A stretch of 64,000 nt of DNA from Salinisphaera sp963835375. GTDB lineage: Bacteria; Pseudomonadota; Gammaproteobacteria; Nevskiales; Salinisphaeraceae. The first letter of the stretch is position 1, and the number at the start of each line of letters is the position of its first letter. The DNA is taken from assembly GCA_963835375.1 (NCBI GenBank), contig CAWIGB010000013.1:1-64000 (forward strand). The letters run 5' to 3'. A program made the position numbers and the translations under genes. Positions 38,764-47,647 of the stretch are shown here, piece after piece. Below the pieces are notes generated by a model. The model ran no database searches. It was not told where the DNA came from and saw nothing but the letters and a program-made list of their open reading frames with translations.

Positions 38764-39699
38764 TCAGCCCAGTTCGTGGCCGAATTCCTTGGCATAGCGC
38801 GCCTTGAACTCGTCCATCGTGAAAGCATGATTCTGGGTGCCGGGCCGCTCGATCTTGATCGTGCCCATCAGCGAGGCGATGCGGCCGGTGGTCTCCCAGT
38901 CGTAGCCCTGCTGCAGGCCATGGATCAGCCCGGCACGGAAAGCATCGCCACAGCCGGTTGGGTCCGACAACGCCGATGGGCTGCCGGTCGGGATCTCGTG
39001 GGTCTTACCGTCGGCATAGATCACCGAGCCCTTGGCGCCCTTGGTCACGATCAGCGCCTTGAGCTTGGCCGCGATCTCGGACTCGCTCATGCCGGTACGA
39101 TCCCGCACCAGTTTGGACTCGTAGTCGTTGACCGCGAGATACGCCGCCTGATCGATGATCGTCTTCAGCTCGGCACCGTTGAACATGGGCAGGCCCTGCC
39201 CCGGATCGAAGATGAAATCGATGCCGGCATCGGCGAACTGCTGGGCATGGGCAACCATGCCATCCTTGCCGTCCGGCGAGACCATGCCGAGCGTGATGCC
39301 GGCGTTCTCCGGTACGCTCTGCTCGTGGGCATGATTCATGGCACCGGGATGGAAGGCCGTGATCTGGTTGTCGTCCATGTCGGTGGTGATGTACGCCTGC
39401 GCGGTATAGGCATCATCGATGCGCCGAATGTAATCGCGGCTGATGCCGTGCTGGTCCATCCAGTCGGCATAGTCGTCGAAATCCTTGCCGACGGTGCCCA
39501 TGGCCTTGCCGTCACCGCCGAGCAGCGCCAGCGAATAGGCGATGTTGCCGGCACAGCCGCCGAATTCACGGCGCATGTCGGGGACCAGGAAGGACACGTT
39601 CAGCATGTGAACCTGGTCGGGCAGGATCTCGTTCTTGAACTGCCCCGAATAGACCATGATGGTATCGAAGGCAAAGGAACCGCAGATCAGCGCAGACAT
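38764..39699 (-). CDS. PfkB-family kinase, adenosine-kinase-like
   Basis: A 311-residue ribokinase-fold enzyme from ATG 39699, preceded by AAAGGA. It has the N-terminal substrate motif FGGCAGNIAYSLALLGGDGK, TVGKDFDDYADWMDQHGI, the mid part IFDPGQGLPMFNGAELK and the C-terminal PfkB signature SDPTGCGDAFRAGLIHGLQQ with the catalytic Asp. Similar proteobacterial proteins are annotated as adenosine kinase or generic carbohydrate kinase; adenosine is plausible, not proven. It is the last gene of the minus-strand gcv run, about 97 bases past gcvPB. If co-transcribed, it would also fall under the glycine riboswitch. The frame is intact. Confidence 0.82.
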   Translation of the reverse strand: MSALICGSFAFDTIMVYSGQFKNEILPDQVHMLNVSFLVPDMRREFGGCAGNIAYSLALLGGDGKAMGTVGKDFDDYADWMDQHGISRDYIRRIDDAYTAQAYITTDMDDNQITAFHPGAMNHAHEQSVPENAGITLGMVSPDGKDGMVAHAQQFADAGIDFIFDPGQGLPMFNGAELKTIIDQAAYLAVNDYESKLVRDRTGMSESEIAAKLKALIVTKGAKGSVIYADGKTHEIPTGSPSALSDPTGCGDAFRAGLIHGLQQGYDWETTGRIASLMGTIKIERPGTQNHAFTMDEFKARYAKEFGHELG

Positions 39700-39795
39700 A
39701 GATTGTCCTTTCGTCAAATGAACGGGTGGCGGGCACACATTGCCCGCCGAGGCGCCGCCGGCATCAACCCGCCGGCGCAGCCTGTATGAATCGAA

Positions 39796-41289
39796 TCAGG
39801 CGGCCGAGCGCTCGTCGCCGGATTCCGGCTCGTATTTCAGATCGAGCGACTTGGCGGCACCGACTTCGTCGAGCCGGCGCACCGGCAGACTCATCGGCGC
39901 ATCCTTGAGCGTGGCCGCATCGTGCCTGGCTTCGTTCCAGATCGCGACCATCGCCTCCACGAAACCGTCGAGCGTCTCGCGCGACTCGGTTTCGGTCGGC
40001 TCGATCAGAAAGCACTCCGGCACCAGCAGCGGGAAATAGATGGTCGGCGCGTGGTAGCCGTAATCCAGCAGGCGCTTGGCGAAATCGGTGGCCGTGACGT
40101 CGAGCTGCTGCTTCTGCTTCTTGAGCGTGACGATGAACTCGTGGCTGGCGCGACGGTCCGGGAAGGCCACCTCGAAACCGGCCTGCTTGAGCCGTGCCAT
40201 CAGATAGTTCGAGTTCAGCGTGGCGAACTCGGAGACCCGCGTCATGCCCTCGCGCCCCAGCAAACGGGCATAGACATAGGCCCGCAGCAGTACGCCCGCA
40301 TTGCCCATGAAGGTCGACAGGCGGCCGATGGTGTTCGGTACATCCTTTTCGGTGAGCCAACGATAACGGGCGCTCTTGCCCTCGTCTTCACGGCCCACCA
40401 CCGGGATCGGCATGAAATCACGCAGGCGCTTCGACACGCCGACCGCACCGGAGCCCGGACCGCCGCCGCCATGCGGCGTGGAGAAGGTCTTGTGCAGGTT
40501 CATGTGGATGACGTCGAAGCCCATGTCGCCCGGGCGCACCTTGCCGAGAATCGCGTTGAGGTTGGCGCCATCGTAGTACAGCAGGCCGCCGGCCTCGTGG
40601 ATCATCTTCGAGATCTCGAGAATGTCCTGCTCGAACACGCCGAGCGTGGACGGATTGGTCAGCATGATGCCGGCGGTCTTCGGGCCGACCTTGGCGCGCA
40701 GCGCCTCGAGATCGACATCACCGTCGGCATCGGTCGGAATTTCGACCACGGTACAACCGCACATGACCGCCGTGGCCGGGTTGGTGCCATGAGCCGCGTT
40801 CGGCACGATGATTTCGTCGCGCTCGGTATCGCCGCGGGCCTCGTGGTAAGCCTTGATCATGGCCACGCCGGTGAACTCGCCCTGCGCGCCGGCCATCGGC
40901 GTCAGCGAGACCGCGGCCATGCCGGTCACGGTCTTGAGCATTTCCTGCAGATCGTGGAAGCAGGCCAGCATGCCCTGGCTGTGGGATGCCGGCGCCAGCG
41001 GATGCCGATTCAGAAAACCCGGCAGCGAGGCCAGCGTGTTACAGGCCCGCGGGTTGTACTTCATCGTGCACGAACCCAGCGGATAGAAGTGCGTATCGAT
41101 GGAAAAATTCAGCTGCGACAGCCGCGTGTAGTGCCGCACCACGTCCAGCTCGGAGACTTCCGGCAGGCCCAGCGCACTCTGGCGCCTGAGGCTCTGCGGC
41201 AGATCATCCACCGCGGGCGCGGTCTCCGGCGCCTGGGCGGTGGCCCGGCGGCCGGGGCGGCTGTGTTCGAAGATCAGTCGTTCGGTCAT
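39796..41289 (-). CDS. gcvPB: glycine dehydrogenase (decarboxylating) subunit 2, P-protein
   Basis: A 497-residue PLP enzyme, the C-terminal half of a split P-protein. It has FYPLGSCTMKYNPRACN, PNAAHGTNPATAVMCGC and the PLP Lys K267 in MNLHKTFSTPHGGGGPG. It ends with SHEFIVTLKKQKQQLDVTAT and ECFLIEPTETESRETLDGFV. With GcvPA it decarboxylates glycine and passes aminomethyl to lipoyl-GcvH. The frame is intact and the start is ATG 41289. It is separated from gcvPA by a thiol peroxidase gene. Confidence 0.95.
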   Translation of the reverse strand: MTERLIFEHSRPGRRATAQAPETAPAVDDLPQSLRRQSALGLPEVSELDVVRHYTRLSQLNFSIDTHFYPLGSCTMKYNPRACNTLASLPGFLNRHPLAPASHSQGMLACFHDLQEMLKTVTGMAAVSLTPMAGAQGEFTGVAMIKAYHEARGDTERDEIIVPNAAHGTNPATAVMCGCTVVEIPTDADGDVDLEALRAKVGPKTAGIMLTNPSTLGVFEQDILEISKMIHEAGGLLYYDGANLNAILGKVRPGDMGFDVIHMNLHKTFSTPHGGGGPGSGAVGVSKRLRDFMPIPVVGREDEGKSARYRWLTEKDVPNTIGRLSTFMGNAGVLLRAYVYARLLGREGMTRVSEFATLNSNYLMARLKQAGFEVAFPDRRASHEFIVTLKKQKQQLDVTATDFAKRLLDYGYHAPTIYFPLLVPECFLIEPTETESRETLDGFVEAMVAIWNEARHDAATLKDAPMSLPVRRLDEVGAAKSLDLKYEPESGDERSAA

Positions 41290-41329
41290 GGCAATCAGAA
41301 ATGTTGGCTAGCGCGGAGCGCGAATACGA

Positions 41330-41839
41330 CTAGGCCGACTCGAGCGCGGCCATCGCCGCGTCGTAGTCGGGCTCTTCGGAAATCTCGGACACGAGCTGGC
41401 TGTGGACGACGACATCGTTGCCATCGGCCACGATCACGGCCCGGGCACACAGCCCGGCCATGCCGCCGTCCTCGATCAGCACGCCGTAATCGGCGGCGAA
41501 GGTCTTGTCACGCATCATCGACAGCGTGACCCCGTTCTCGAGCCCTTCGGCGGCACAGAATCGCTTGTGTGCGAACGGCAGATCGGCCGAAACCTGCAAC
41601 AGCACCACGCCCGGCATGGCTTCGACGCGGGCGTTGAACTGCTTCATCGACAGCGCGCAGGTCGGCGTATCCAGGCTCGGAAAGATATTGAAGATCTTGG
41701 CCTTGCCAGCGAATGCATCGAGCCCGACATCGGCGAGATCGGTGCCGGTGAGTTTCATCGGCGGCAACCGATCGCCCGGCTGCGGCAGTTCGCCGGCGAC
41801 GTGCATTTCGGCACCCCGGCGCATGATGGTACGACTCAT
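41330..41839 (-). CDS. tpx: thiol peroxidase (2-Cys peroxiredoxin)
   Basis: A 169-residue atypical 2-Cys peroxiredoxin. The peroxidatic Cys is C61 in PSLDTPTCALSMKQFN and the resolving Cys is C95 in LPFAHKRFCAAEG, the normal 34-residue spacing. It opens MHVAGELPQPGDRLPPMKLT and has FNIFPSLDTPTC, all typical of bacterial Tpx. It reduces hydroperoxides with thioredoxin electrons. The start ATG is one base from the gcvPA stop, and gcvPB follows after 40 bases, so it is embedded in the glycine-cleavage operon. This is unusual, and links it to riboswitch control by glycine. Confidence 0.93.
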   Translation of the reverse strand: MSRTIMRRGAEMHVAGELPQPGDRLPPMKLTGTDLADVGLDAFAGKAKIFNIFPSLDTPTCALSMKQFNARVEAMPGVVLLQVSADLPFAHKRFCAAEGLENGVTLSMMRDKTFAADYGVLIEDGGMAGLCARAVIVADGNDVVVHSQLVSEISEEPDYDAAMAALESA

Positions 41840-41840
41840 A

Positions 41841-43221
41841 TCAGGCTACCTCTGCCATTTCCGCCAGTACATCCGACAACGCATCGGCGTAGGCCGCCAG
41901 ATCGTCGTCGGTTTTGGTCTCGGTGGCACAGACGAGCACGACGTCGTCCATGCCGTCGAAGAATTCGCCCAGCGTCAGACCGCCGAGGATGCCGCGCTCG
42001 GCCAGGGCGTCGAGCACCGGCTGGGCCGGCACCGGCAAGCGCAGCGCGGCTTCATGGAAGAACGGCGTATTGAAGACGCGCTCCACGCCATCGAGCTGCG
42101 GTCAGCCGGGCCACCAGATCGCGCGTGGTCGCGGCACAGGTCGCGGCCACGGTTTCCAGGCCATGCGAGCCGAGCAGGCTCATGTGGATGGTTGCCGCCG
42201 TGACCAGCAGACCCTGGTTGGTACAGATGTTCGAGGTCGCCTTGGAACGACGGATGTGCTGCTCGCGCGGCTGCAGCGTGAGCACATAGCCCTGCTTGCC
42301 ATCGATATCCTGGGTTCGCCCGACCACGCGGCCGGGCATCTGGCGCACATGGGTCTTGCGGCAGCACAGAATGCCGAAATACGGCCCGCCGCCGGCCAGC
42401 GGCGCCCCCAGCGGCTGGCCTTCGCCGACCACGATATCCGCCCCCGCGCCGTCGCCCCACTCGCCCGGCGGCGTCAGCAGCGCGAGCGACACCGGGTTGA
42501 CCACGCCGATCGCCAGCGCGCCGTTGTCGCGCGCCCAGTCGGTGAGCGCATCGACGTCTTCCAGCACGCCGAAGAAATTCGGCTGCGGGATCACCAGCGC
42601 GGTGATGTCCTCGCCGGCCCAGGCATCGAGCGCGGCGCGGTCGATCCTGCCGCCGTGGCGTCGAAACGCGATCGATTCGAAAACGATGCCCTGGTTCGTG
42701 CAGATGTTATGCGCGACTTCACGATAATACGGATGCACGCTCGCCGGCATCAGCACGCGCCTGGACTTGGATTTGCGGTTGGCGCGCACCGCCATGAGCA
42801 CCGCTTCGGCCAGCGCCGAGGCGCCGTCATAGAGCGAGGCGTTGGCCACGTCCATGCCCGTCAGGCGCGCCATCATCGTCTGGTATTCGTAGACGACCTG
42901 CAGCGTGCCCTGACTGGCCTCCGGCTGATACGGCGTGTAGGCGCTGTAGAACTCGCCGCGGGTGGTGAGCTCCCATACCGCGGCCGGGATGTGATGCTCG
43001 TAGGCACCGGCGCCGATGAAGCACAGACCGCCGGCATCGCGCGCGGCCCGTTCGTGCATCAAACGCGTCACCGCCTGTTCGCTGGCACGCTCGGGGATCG
43101 CCGAGATATCGGCGCCGCGCAGCTTGGGATCGATCTCGGAGAACAGGGCATCGACGCTGTCGGCGCCGATGGCGCCCAGCATGTCCGTGATGTCCTTGTC
43201 GGTATGGGGGATGAAAGGCAT
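41841..43221 (-). CDS. gcvPA: glycine dehydrogenase (decarboxylating) subunit 1 (one frameshift)
   Basis: The N-terminal half of the split P-protein, MPFIPHTDKDITDMLGAIGA. It has YTPYQPEASQGTLQVVYEYQ, MDVANASLYDGASALAEAVL, PQPNFFGVLEDVDAL and QTREQHIRR-type RRSKATSNICTNQGLLVTAA. Near 42098 the frame breaks; the next frame reads LDGVERVFNTPFFHEAALRL and ends LSDVLAEMAEVA at 41841. Total is about 459 residues, normal. One extra base in GCAGCTCG explains it. It pairs with GcvPB in the glycine-cleavage complex. Confidence 0.93.
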
Positions 43222-43299
43222 AGCGTTCGCGGGTTGAAGCCGGGCTTGAAACCGGCACGGCGTCGGCAGCGGAGCGCGCCGACGCCGATAATGGGTCGA

Positions 43300-43695
43300 T
43301 CAGTCCTCTTCGGCCTCGACGATCTCGCCGTAGGCCTCGGCATCGAGCAGATCTTCCAGATGCTCGGTCTTGTCGACCGTCATCTTGAACAGCCAGCCCT
43401 CGCCGAACGGATCTTCGTTGACGCGCTCGGGCGAATCGGCCAGTTCCTCGTTGATCTCGACGATCTCGCCGTCGACCGGCGCATAGATGTCGGAGGCCGC
43501 CTTGACCGATTCGACCACCGCCACCGGATCGCCGACGGCGAACTTGGTGCCCGTTTCCGGCAGCTCGACGAACACCAGGTCACCCAGCGAGCCCTGGGCG
43601 TATTCGGTGATGCCGACGGTCACCGTGCCGTCGCCGTCGTTGGCCACCCATTCGTGGCTCTTGGTATAGGAGAGTTCGTTCGGGATATCGCTCAT
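43300..43695 (-). CDS. gcvH: glycine cleavage system H protein
   Basis: A 131-residue lipoyl carrier, MSDIPNELSYTKSHEWVAND. The lipoylated Lys is K65 in VVESVKAASDIYAPVDGE, and SLGDLVFVELPETG and FGEGWLFKMTV are typical. It shuttles the aminomethyl group from the P-protein to the T-protein. It is very acidic (ends EIVEAEED), as many halophile or marine proteins are. The frame is intact. It lies 78 bases upstream of gcvPA and 96 bases downstream of gcvT. Confidence 0.95.
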   Translation of the reverse strand: MSDIPNELSYTKSHEWVANDGDGTVTVGITEYAQGSLGDLVFVELPETGTKFAVGDPVAVVESVKAASDIYAPVDGEIVEINEELADSPERVNEDPFGEGWLFKMTVDKTEHLEDLLDAEAYGEIVEAEED

Positions 43696-43791
43696 GGTCT
43701 GTTCCTGAATTGGCCCCTTGACGAGTCGAAATGATAAGCGATGCGGCGCCGCCTTCGGGCCGCCCGCCGGCAGAAGATCACGGCTGCACGA

Positions 43792-44907
43792 CTAGAGATC
43801 GATGCGCACCTTGCCGTGACGCACGAAGGGGTAGGACACGATGCGGGCCGGCACCCACTTGCCGCGCAGCTCGACTTCGACCTCGTCCGCCCAGTCCGCC
43901 GGCACGCGCGCCAGCGCGATCGAACGCGACAGGGTCGGCGCGAAGCTGCCGCTGGTGACTTCGCCGGCCGCATCCTCGGCCTCGGTCGTCTCGTCGCCGG
44001 CCGCGCGCACGGCCGCGCCGTGGCGCATCACGCCGCGGCCTTCCAGCAGCAGACCGACCATCTTCTTCGTGTCGTCCTGTGCGCGGACATGCTCCAGCGA
44101 TTCCCGACCGATGAATTCACGATCGGCCGGCTCGAAGGCCACGGTCCAGGCCAGCCCGGACTCCAGCGGCGTGGTGTCCTCGTCCATGTCCTGACCATAG
44201 AGATTCAGGCCGGCTTCCAGGCGCAGCGTGTCCCGCGCGCCCAGGCCGATCGGGGCCACCCCGGCTTCGTGCAGGCCGCGCCAGGTCTCGAGCGCCGCAT
44301 CGGCCGGCAGGATGATCTCGAAACCGTCCTCGCCGGTATAACCGGTACGGCCGACCGACCAGTCGCCGGCCACGGTGGCACGAAACGGCTTGAGCTCCAT
44401 CGCAGCAGCCGCGAGGTCATCGTCGAGAATATCCCGGGCCAGCTCGCGCGCCTTCGGCCCCTGGACTGCAATGATCGCCAGATCATCGCGCGAGGTGACC
44501 GACACGTCGAATTCCTCGGCCTGGCTGGTGATCCAGGCCATGTCCTTGGTCGCTGTCGCCGCGTTGACCACGATGCGATACCAGTCCTCGCCGAGGTGAT
44601 AGACGATCAGATCGTCGATCACCCCGCCGCGGGTATTGAGCATGCAGGTATAGAAGGCGCGGCCCACCTCGTCGATCTTGGCCGCGTCGTTGGCCAGCGT
44701 GCGCCGCAACAAATCGCGTGCCTGCGCGCCTTCGATGTCCACCGGGCGCATATGCGAGACATCGAACATGCCGGCCGATTCGCGCACGGCGTTGTGCTCG
44801 GCAATCTGGGATCCATAGTTGATCGGCATATCCCAGCCGGCGAAATCCACCAGCTTGGCACCCAGGGCGACGTGCTCGTCATAGAGCGGGGTTTGATTGG
44901 CGGCCAT
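43792..44907 (-). CDS. gcvT: glycine cleavage system aminomethyltransferase (T protein)
   Basis: A 371-residue enzyme from ATG 44907: MAANQTPLYDEHVALGAKLV. It has FAGWDMPINYGSQIAEHNAV, MFDVSHMRPVDIEGAQA, TRGGVIDDLIVYHLGEDWYR, RTGYTGEDGFEIILP and LGARDTLRLEAGLNLYGQD. It moves the methylene group to tetrahydrofolate and releases ammonia. The frame is open far upstream, through the riboswitch and into ubiI, but GGAAGAGAG lies just before this ATG and homology begins here. It is the first gene of the gcv operon. Confidence 0.95.
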   Translation of the reverse strand: MAANQTPLYDEHVALGAKLVDFAGWDMPINYGSQIAEHNAVRESAGMFDVSHMRPVDIEGAQARDLLRRTLANDAAKIDEVGRAFYTCMLNTRGGVIDDLIVYHLGEDWYRIVVNAATATKDMAWITSQAEEFDVSVTSRDDLAIIAVQGPKARELARDILDDDLAAAAMELKPFRATVAGDWSVGRTGYTGEDGFEIILPADAALETWRGLHEAGVAPIGLGARDTLRLEAGLNLYGQDMDEDTTPLESGLAWTVAFEPADREFIGRESLEHVRAQDDTKKMVGLLLEGRGVMRHGAAVRAAGDETTEAEDAAGEVTSGSFAPTLSRSIALARVPADWADEVEVELRGKWVPARIVSYPFVRHGKVRIDL

Positions 44908-44964
44908 GCGATCGACTCTCTTCCGGGCGAATGCAGCAGTTCCAAAGACCATGTAAGTCTTGTT

Positions 44965-45140
44965 CCGCCGCCCCTCTGTCCTGGCACCTGAGAGATTCGC
45001 CCCGTCGGTGAACCGCCTTGGCGGTTGCTCTCCAGAGTCGATCGTGGCCGATATGCCGGCCCGCGCGTGGTCCTGTGGCCTGAGCGTTTCCGGGCGGAAT
45101 TGCGCCTTCGGCGGCGGGCGTGCCCGCTCTCTCCCACGCG
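44965..45140 (-). ncRNA. tandem glycine riboswitch
   Basis: On the minus strand two glycine aptamers lie in series just upstream of gcvT. Aptamer 1 (about 45140-45060) starts GGGAGAGAGCGGG, contains CGCCGAAGGCGCAA and ends GCTCAGGCCACAGGACCACG. Aptamer 2 (about 45037-44965) starts CTCTGGAGAGCAACCGCC, contains TTCACCGACGGGG and ends CTCTCAGGTGCCAGGACAGA. GGAGAG, CCGAAGG/CCGACGG and CTCAGGxxxxAGGACxG are the gcvT-motif consensus. Glycine binding should switch on gcv expression. The second aptamer ends about 58 bases before the gcvT ATG. I did not resolve whether the platform acts by termination or by translation. Confidence 0.95.
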
Positions 45141-45159
45141 TTTTGCGATCGTGTGACGA

Positions 45160-45188
45160 ACTATACCGGGCGCGCCGGGTCAAGCCAA
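45160..45188 (-). promoter_or_regulatory. sigma-70-type promoter for the riboswitch-gcv operon
   Basis: The minus strand has TTGGCT (-35, 45188-45183), a 17-base spacer and TATAGT (-10, 45165-45160). Transcription would start about 45153, just before the first aptamer. It lies between the ubiI stop and the riboswitch, so gcv need not depend on read-through from ubiI. Confidence 0.6.
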
Positions 45189-45197
45189 ATTCGACGG

Positions 45198-46404
45198 CTA
45201 GCGCAGCAGGCGCGGTCCGGCGTTCGACAGGCCGACAGCCTGGCTGATCATGATCTGTCGGATCGGTGCCAAGCGCGACGCGCCGCTGATGGCCAAGCCC
45301 CCGCAGCGACCGCAATAACGGGTTGTGGCTGCCGTAGAGCCGCTTCAGACCATCGGTGGCCGCGAGCATCATCATGTTGTCGGCCATGCGCGCGCGCTGA
45401 TAACGCTTGAGATAGCGCAGTTCGCCGGCGTCCGCGCCCGCTGCACGACCTGCCTCGAGCGCGGCCACCAGTTCGGCCACGTCCAGCAGGCCGAGATTGA
45501 CCCCCTGCCCGGCCATGGGATGCAGCACGTGCGCGGCATCGCCGGCGATCGCCACGCGCGGCTGCACGTATTCGCGCGCATGCATGAGCTTGAGCGGAAA
45601 CGCTGCGCGCGTGCCCATATGCTCGATGCGGCCGAGCACGCCGCCGCTGGCCTCGGTCAACCGGCGGCAGAATTCGTCGTGCTCGAGATCGGCCAATTCA
45701 TCGGCCAGAGCCTCGTCGGCATGCCAGGCCAGAGAACAGCGGCCATCGGACAACGGCAGAAACGCCACCGGGCCGGTCTCGGTGAAACGCTGCCAGGCGA
45801 TATGCCGATGATGACGCTCGGGCGTGACCGTACCGACCGTACAGCGCTGGCCATAGCCCCAGCCGGTGGTGGCGATGCCGGCGGCTTCCCGCACCGGCGA
45901 GTTCGCGCCCTCGGCACCGACCACCAGCGCGGCGGTGATCTCCTGTTCATCGTCGAGCGTCAGGCGCGCGGCGGACTCGTCGACCTGCGAGCGCGGCCAG
46001 CGTCGCCGGGCAGTAGACATCGACCCGCTCGAACGCCTGCCAGGCCGCATCGACGACCAGCGCGTTCTCGACGATATGCCCGAGTTCGGGCAGGCCGACC
46101 GCGGTGTGCTCCAGAAACAGTTCGTCGTCACTGATCCGCCTGCCAGACCTTCATGCCGGTGAAGGCACAGATCCGATCCTTGCGCCAGACGATCCCAGAG
46201 CCCGAGATGCTCGAGCACCCGGCGCGGGCCCGGGGCGATCGCGGACTGGCGCAGATCGTAGCCGGCCGCTGGATCGAGCGGCTTCGGCTCCCTGGCCTCG
46301 ACCAGGGCGACGTGGAAATCCGCTTCCGACAGCGCGACCGCGAGCACCGCGCCCACCATGCCGCCGCCAACGATGGCAACGTCGTAACGAGGACGTGTGG
46401 TCAT
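45198..46404 (-). CDS. ubiI: UbiI/UbiF-type ubiquinone biosynthesis flavin hydroxylase (several frameshifts)
   Basis: From ATG 46404: MTTRPRYDVAIVGGGMVGAV, FAD motif GGGMVG, AGYDLRQSAIAPGPRRVLEH. Frames shift in the 46195-45995 stretch (piece LGHIVENALVVDAAWQAFER lies in another frame). They then recover to ALVVGAEGANSPVREAAGI, WQRFTETGPVAFLPLSDGRC and the second FAD motif IAGDAAHVLHPMAGQGVNLG LLDVAEL. A last shift near 45295 gives GLAISGASRLAPIRQIMISQ and the end SNAGPRLLR at 45198. It is about 400 residues. HPMAGQGVNLG and location between ubiH and gcvT match E. coli ubiI (visC), the C5 hydroxylase; UbiF-like activity cannot be excluded. Confidence 0.85.
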
Positions 46405-46419
46405 GGATTCACTCCCATT

Positions 46420-47647
46420 TCAGGCCGGCGCAGTCGCGGCATCGTCGAGCAATGCCAGGCCCATGCTGCGGCGCGCCATGCCACCGCGCACACCCGGCGC
46501 CAGCGACAGACCGAACAACCCGGCGCCGCGCGCATGGCCGAGCCCCGGCACGCGGTTGGAGAACACGCGCACGATGCGGTCGGTGAAATTGGCCACGCGG
46601 TGTTGATCCGGCCGACGGCTCTCGGCCCAGGCCGCCAGGTGATCGGCGTTGCCCGGGTCGAAGGCCTCGCCGTCGAGCCGCTGGTGCTCGCGCAGGCTCG
46701 CCGCCAGGCCCAGCGCGTCGCGAATGGCAAGGTTGAAGCCCTGGGCCGCGGCCGGATGCAATGCATGGCCGGCATTACCGATCAGCGCCGCGCGGTGCGA
46801 CCAGGCCCGGTCGCAGAGCACGCGCGCCAGTGGATAGGCGCCGCGCGGCCCGGCCAGCTCCAGCTGGCCGAGGCGATGACCGAAACGCGCCTGCAGCTCG
46901 ACGGTGAAATCGTCGTCGCCGAGCTCCAGAAGCCGCCGCGCCTCGTCGCTCGGCACGGTCCATACGACGGCCGCCGTGTCGTGCACGAACGGCAACAGCG
47001 CCAGCGGGCCGTCCGGCGTGAACCGTTCGTAGGCGCAACCGGCCAGCGGGCGCTCGCTGCGCGCCTTGGTGATGATCGCGGACTGGGCGTAATCGTCGAC
47101 CGTCGCATCGATACCGAGCGCGGATCGCACTTTCGAGCGTGTGCCGTCGGCGCCGATCACCAGCCGTGTGCTGAGCGGTGCGTTTGTCACCGCCCTCGGC
47201 CAGCGTGAGCTCGACCGCATCCTCGCCCTGCCAGACCAGTGATTCGAAGGCCGCCGGCGCAATCATATCGACGTGATCCATCCCGGCGAGCTGCTCGCGC
47301 AGCGCGCCGATCATGGTGAGATTGGGCACGACATAGCCGAGGGCCGGCAGATCGTATTCGGCTGCCTCGACCGTCACGCGGCCGAAATGCCCGGCCTGGG
47401 AGACATGCAGCCGCTCGATCGCAGCTGCATCCTCGGCCATGGCCGACCACAGCCCGAGCTCATCGAACATGGCGCGCGTGCCCCAGGCGAGTGCCGTGGT
47501 GCGCGCCTTCATGTTCTCGTCGGCCGGCGCATCGAAGGCAACCGCCTCGATCAGCGCGATGCGAAGACCAGTATCCGACAACGCACAGGCCAGGCTGGCG
47601 CCCGCCAGCCCGCCACCGACCACGGCAATGTCGTATTCGGCGCTCAC
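46420..47647 (-). CDS. ubiH: 2-octaprenyl-6-methoxyphenol hydroxylase-type monooxygenase (one frameshift)
   Basis: MSAEYDIAVVGGGLAGASLA opens with the FAD motif; ENMKARTTALAWGTRAMFDE follows. The frame shifts near 47195 (after LAEGGDKRT) to APLSTRLVIGADGTRSKVRS, then YERFTPDGPLALLPF and NAGHALHPAAAQGFNLAIRD. The last block, with G/N-A-x-H-x-L-H-P-x-A-A-Q-G-F-N-L, is the UbiH variant. The protein is about 408 residues. It hydroxylates a ubiquinone precursor ring with FAD and NADPH. It sits between pepP (start overlaps the pepP stop) and ubiI (15-base gap), the conserved gammaproteobacterial order. Confidence 0.88.

Noticed and set aside
39730..39790. GC-rich inverted repeat after gcvPB as a terminator.
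   Set aside because: GCGCCGGCGG and CCGGCGGCGC pair only with internal mismatches and no T-run follows on the minus strand.
43792..46404. A single 870-residue frame joining ubiI and gcvT.
   Set aside because: The middle of the frame translates the glycine riboswitch and its promoter. UbiI's own natural ending with stop at 45198 is in another frame. The join is a by-product of indels and GC-rich DNA.
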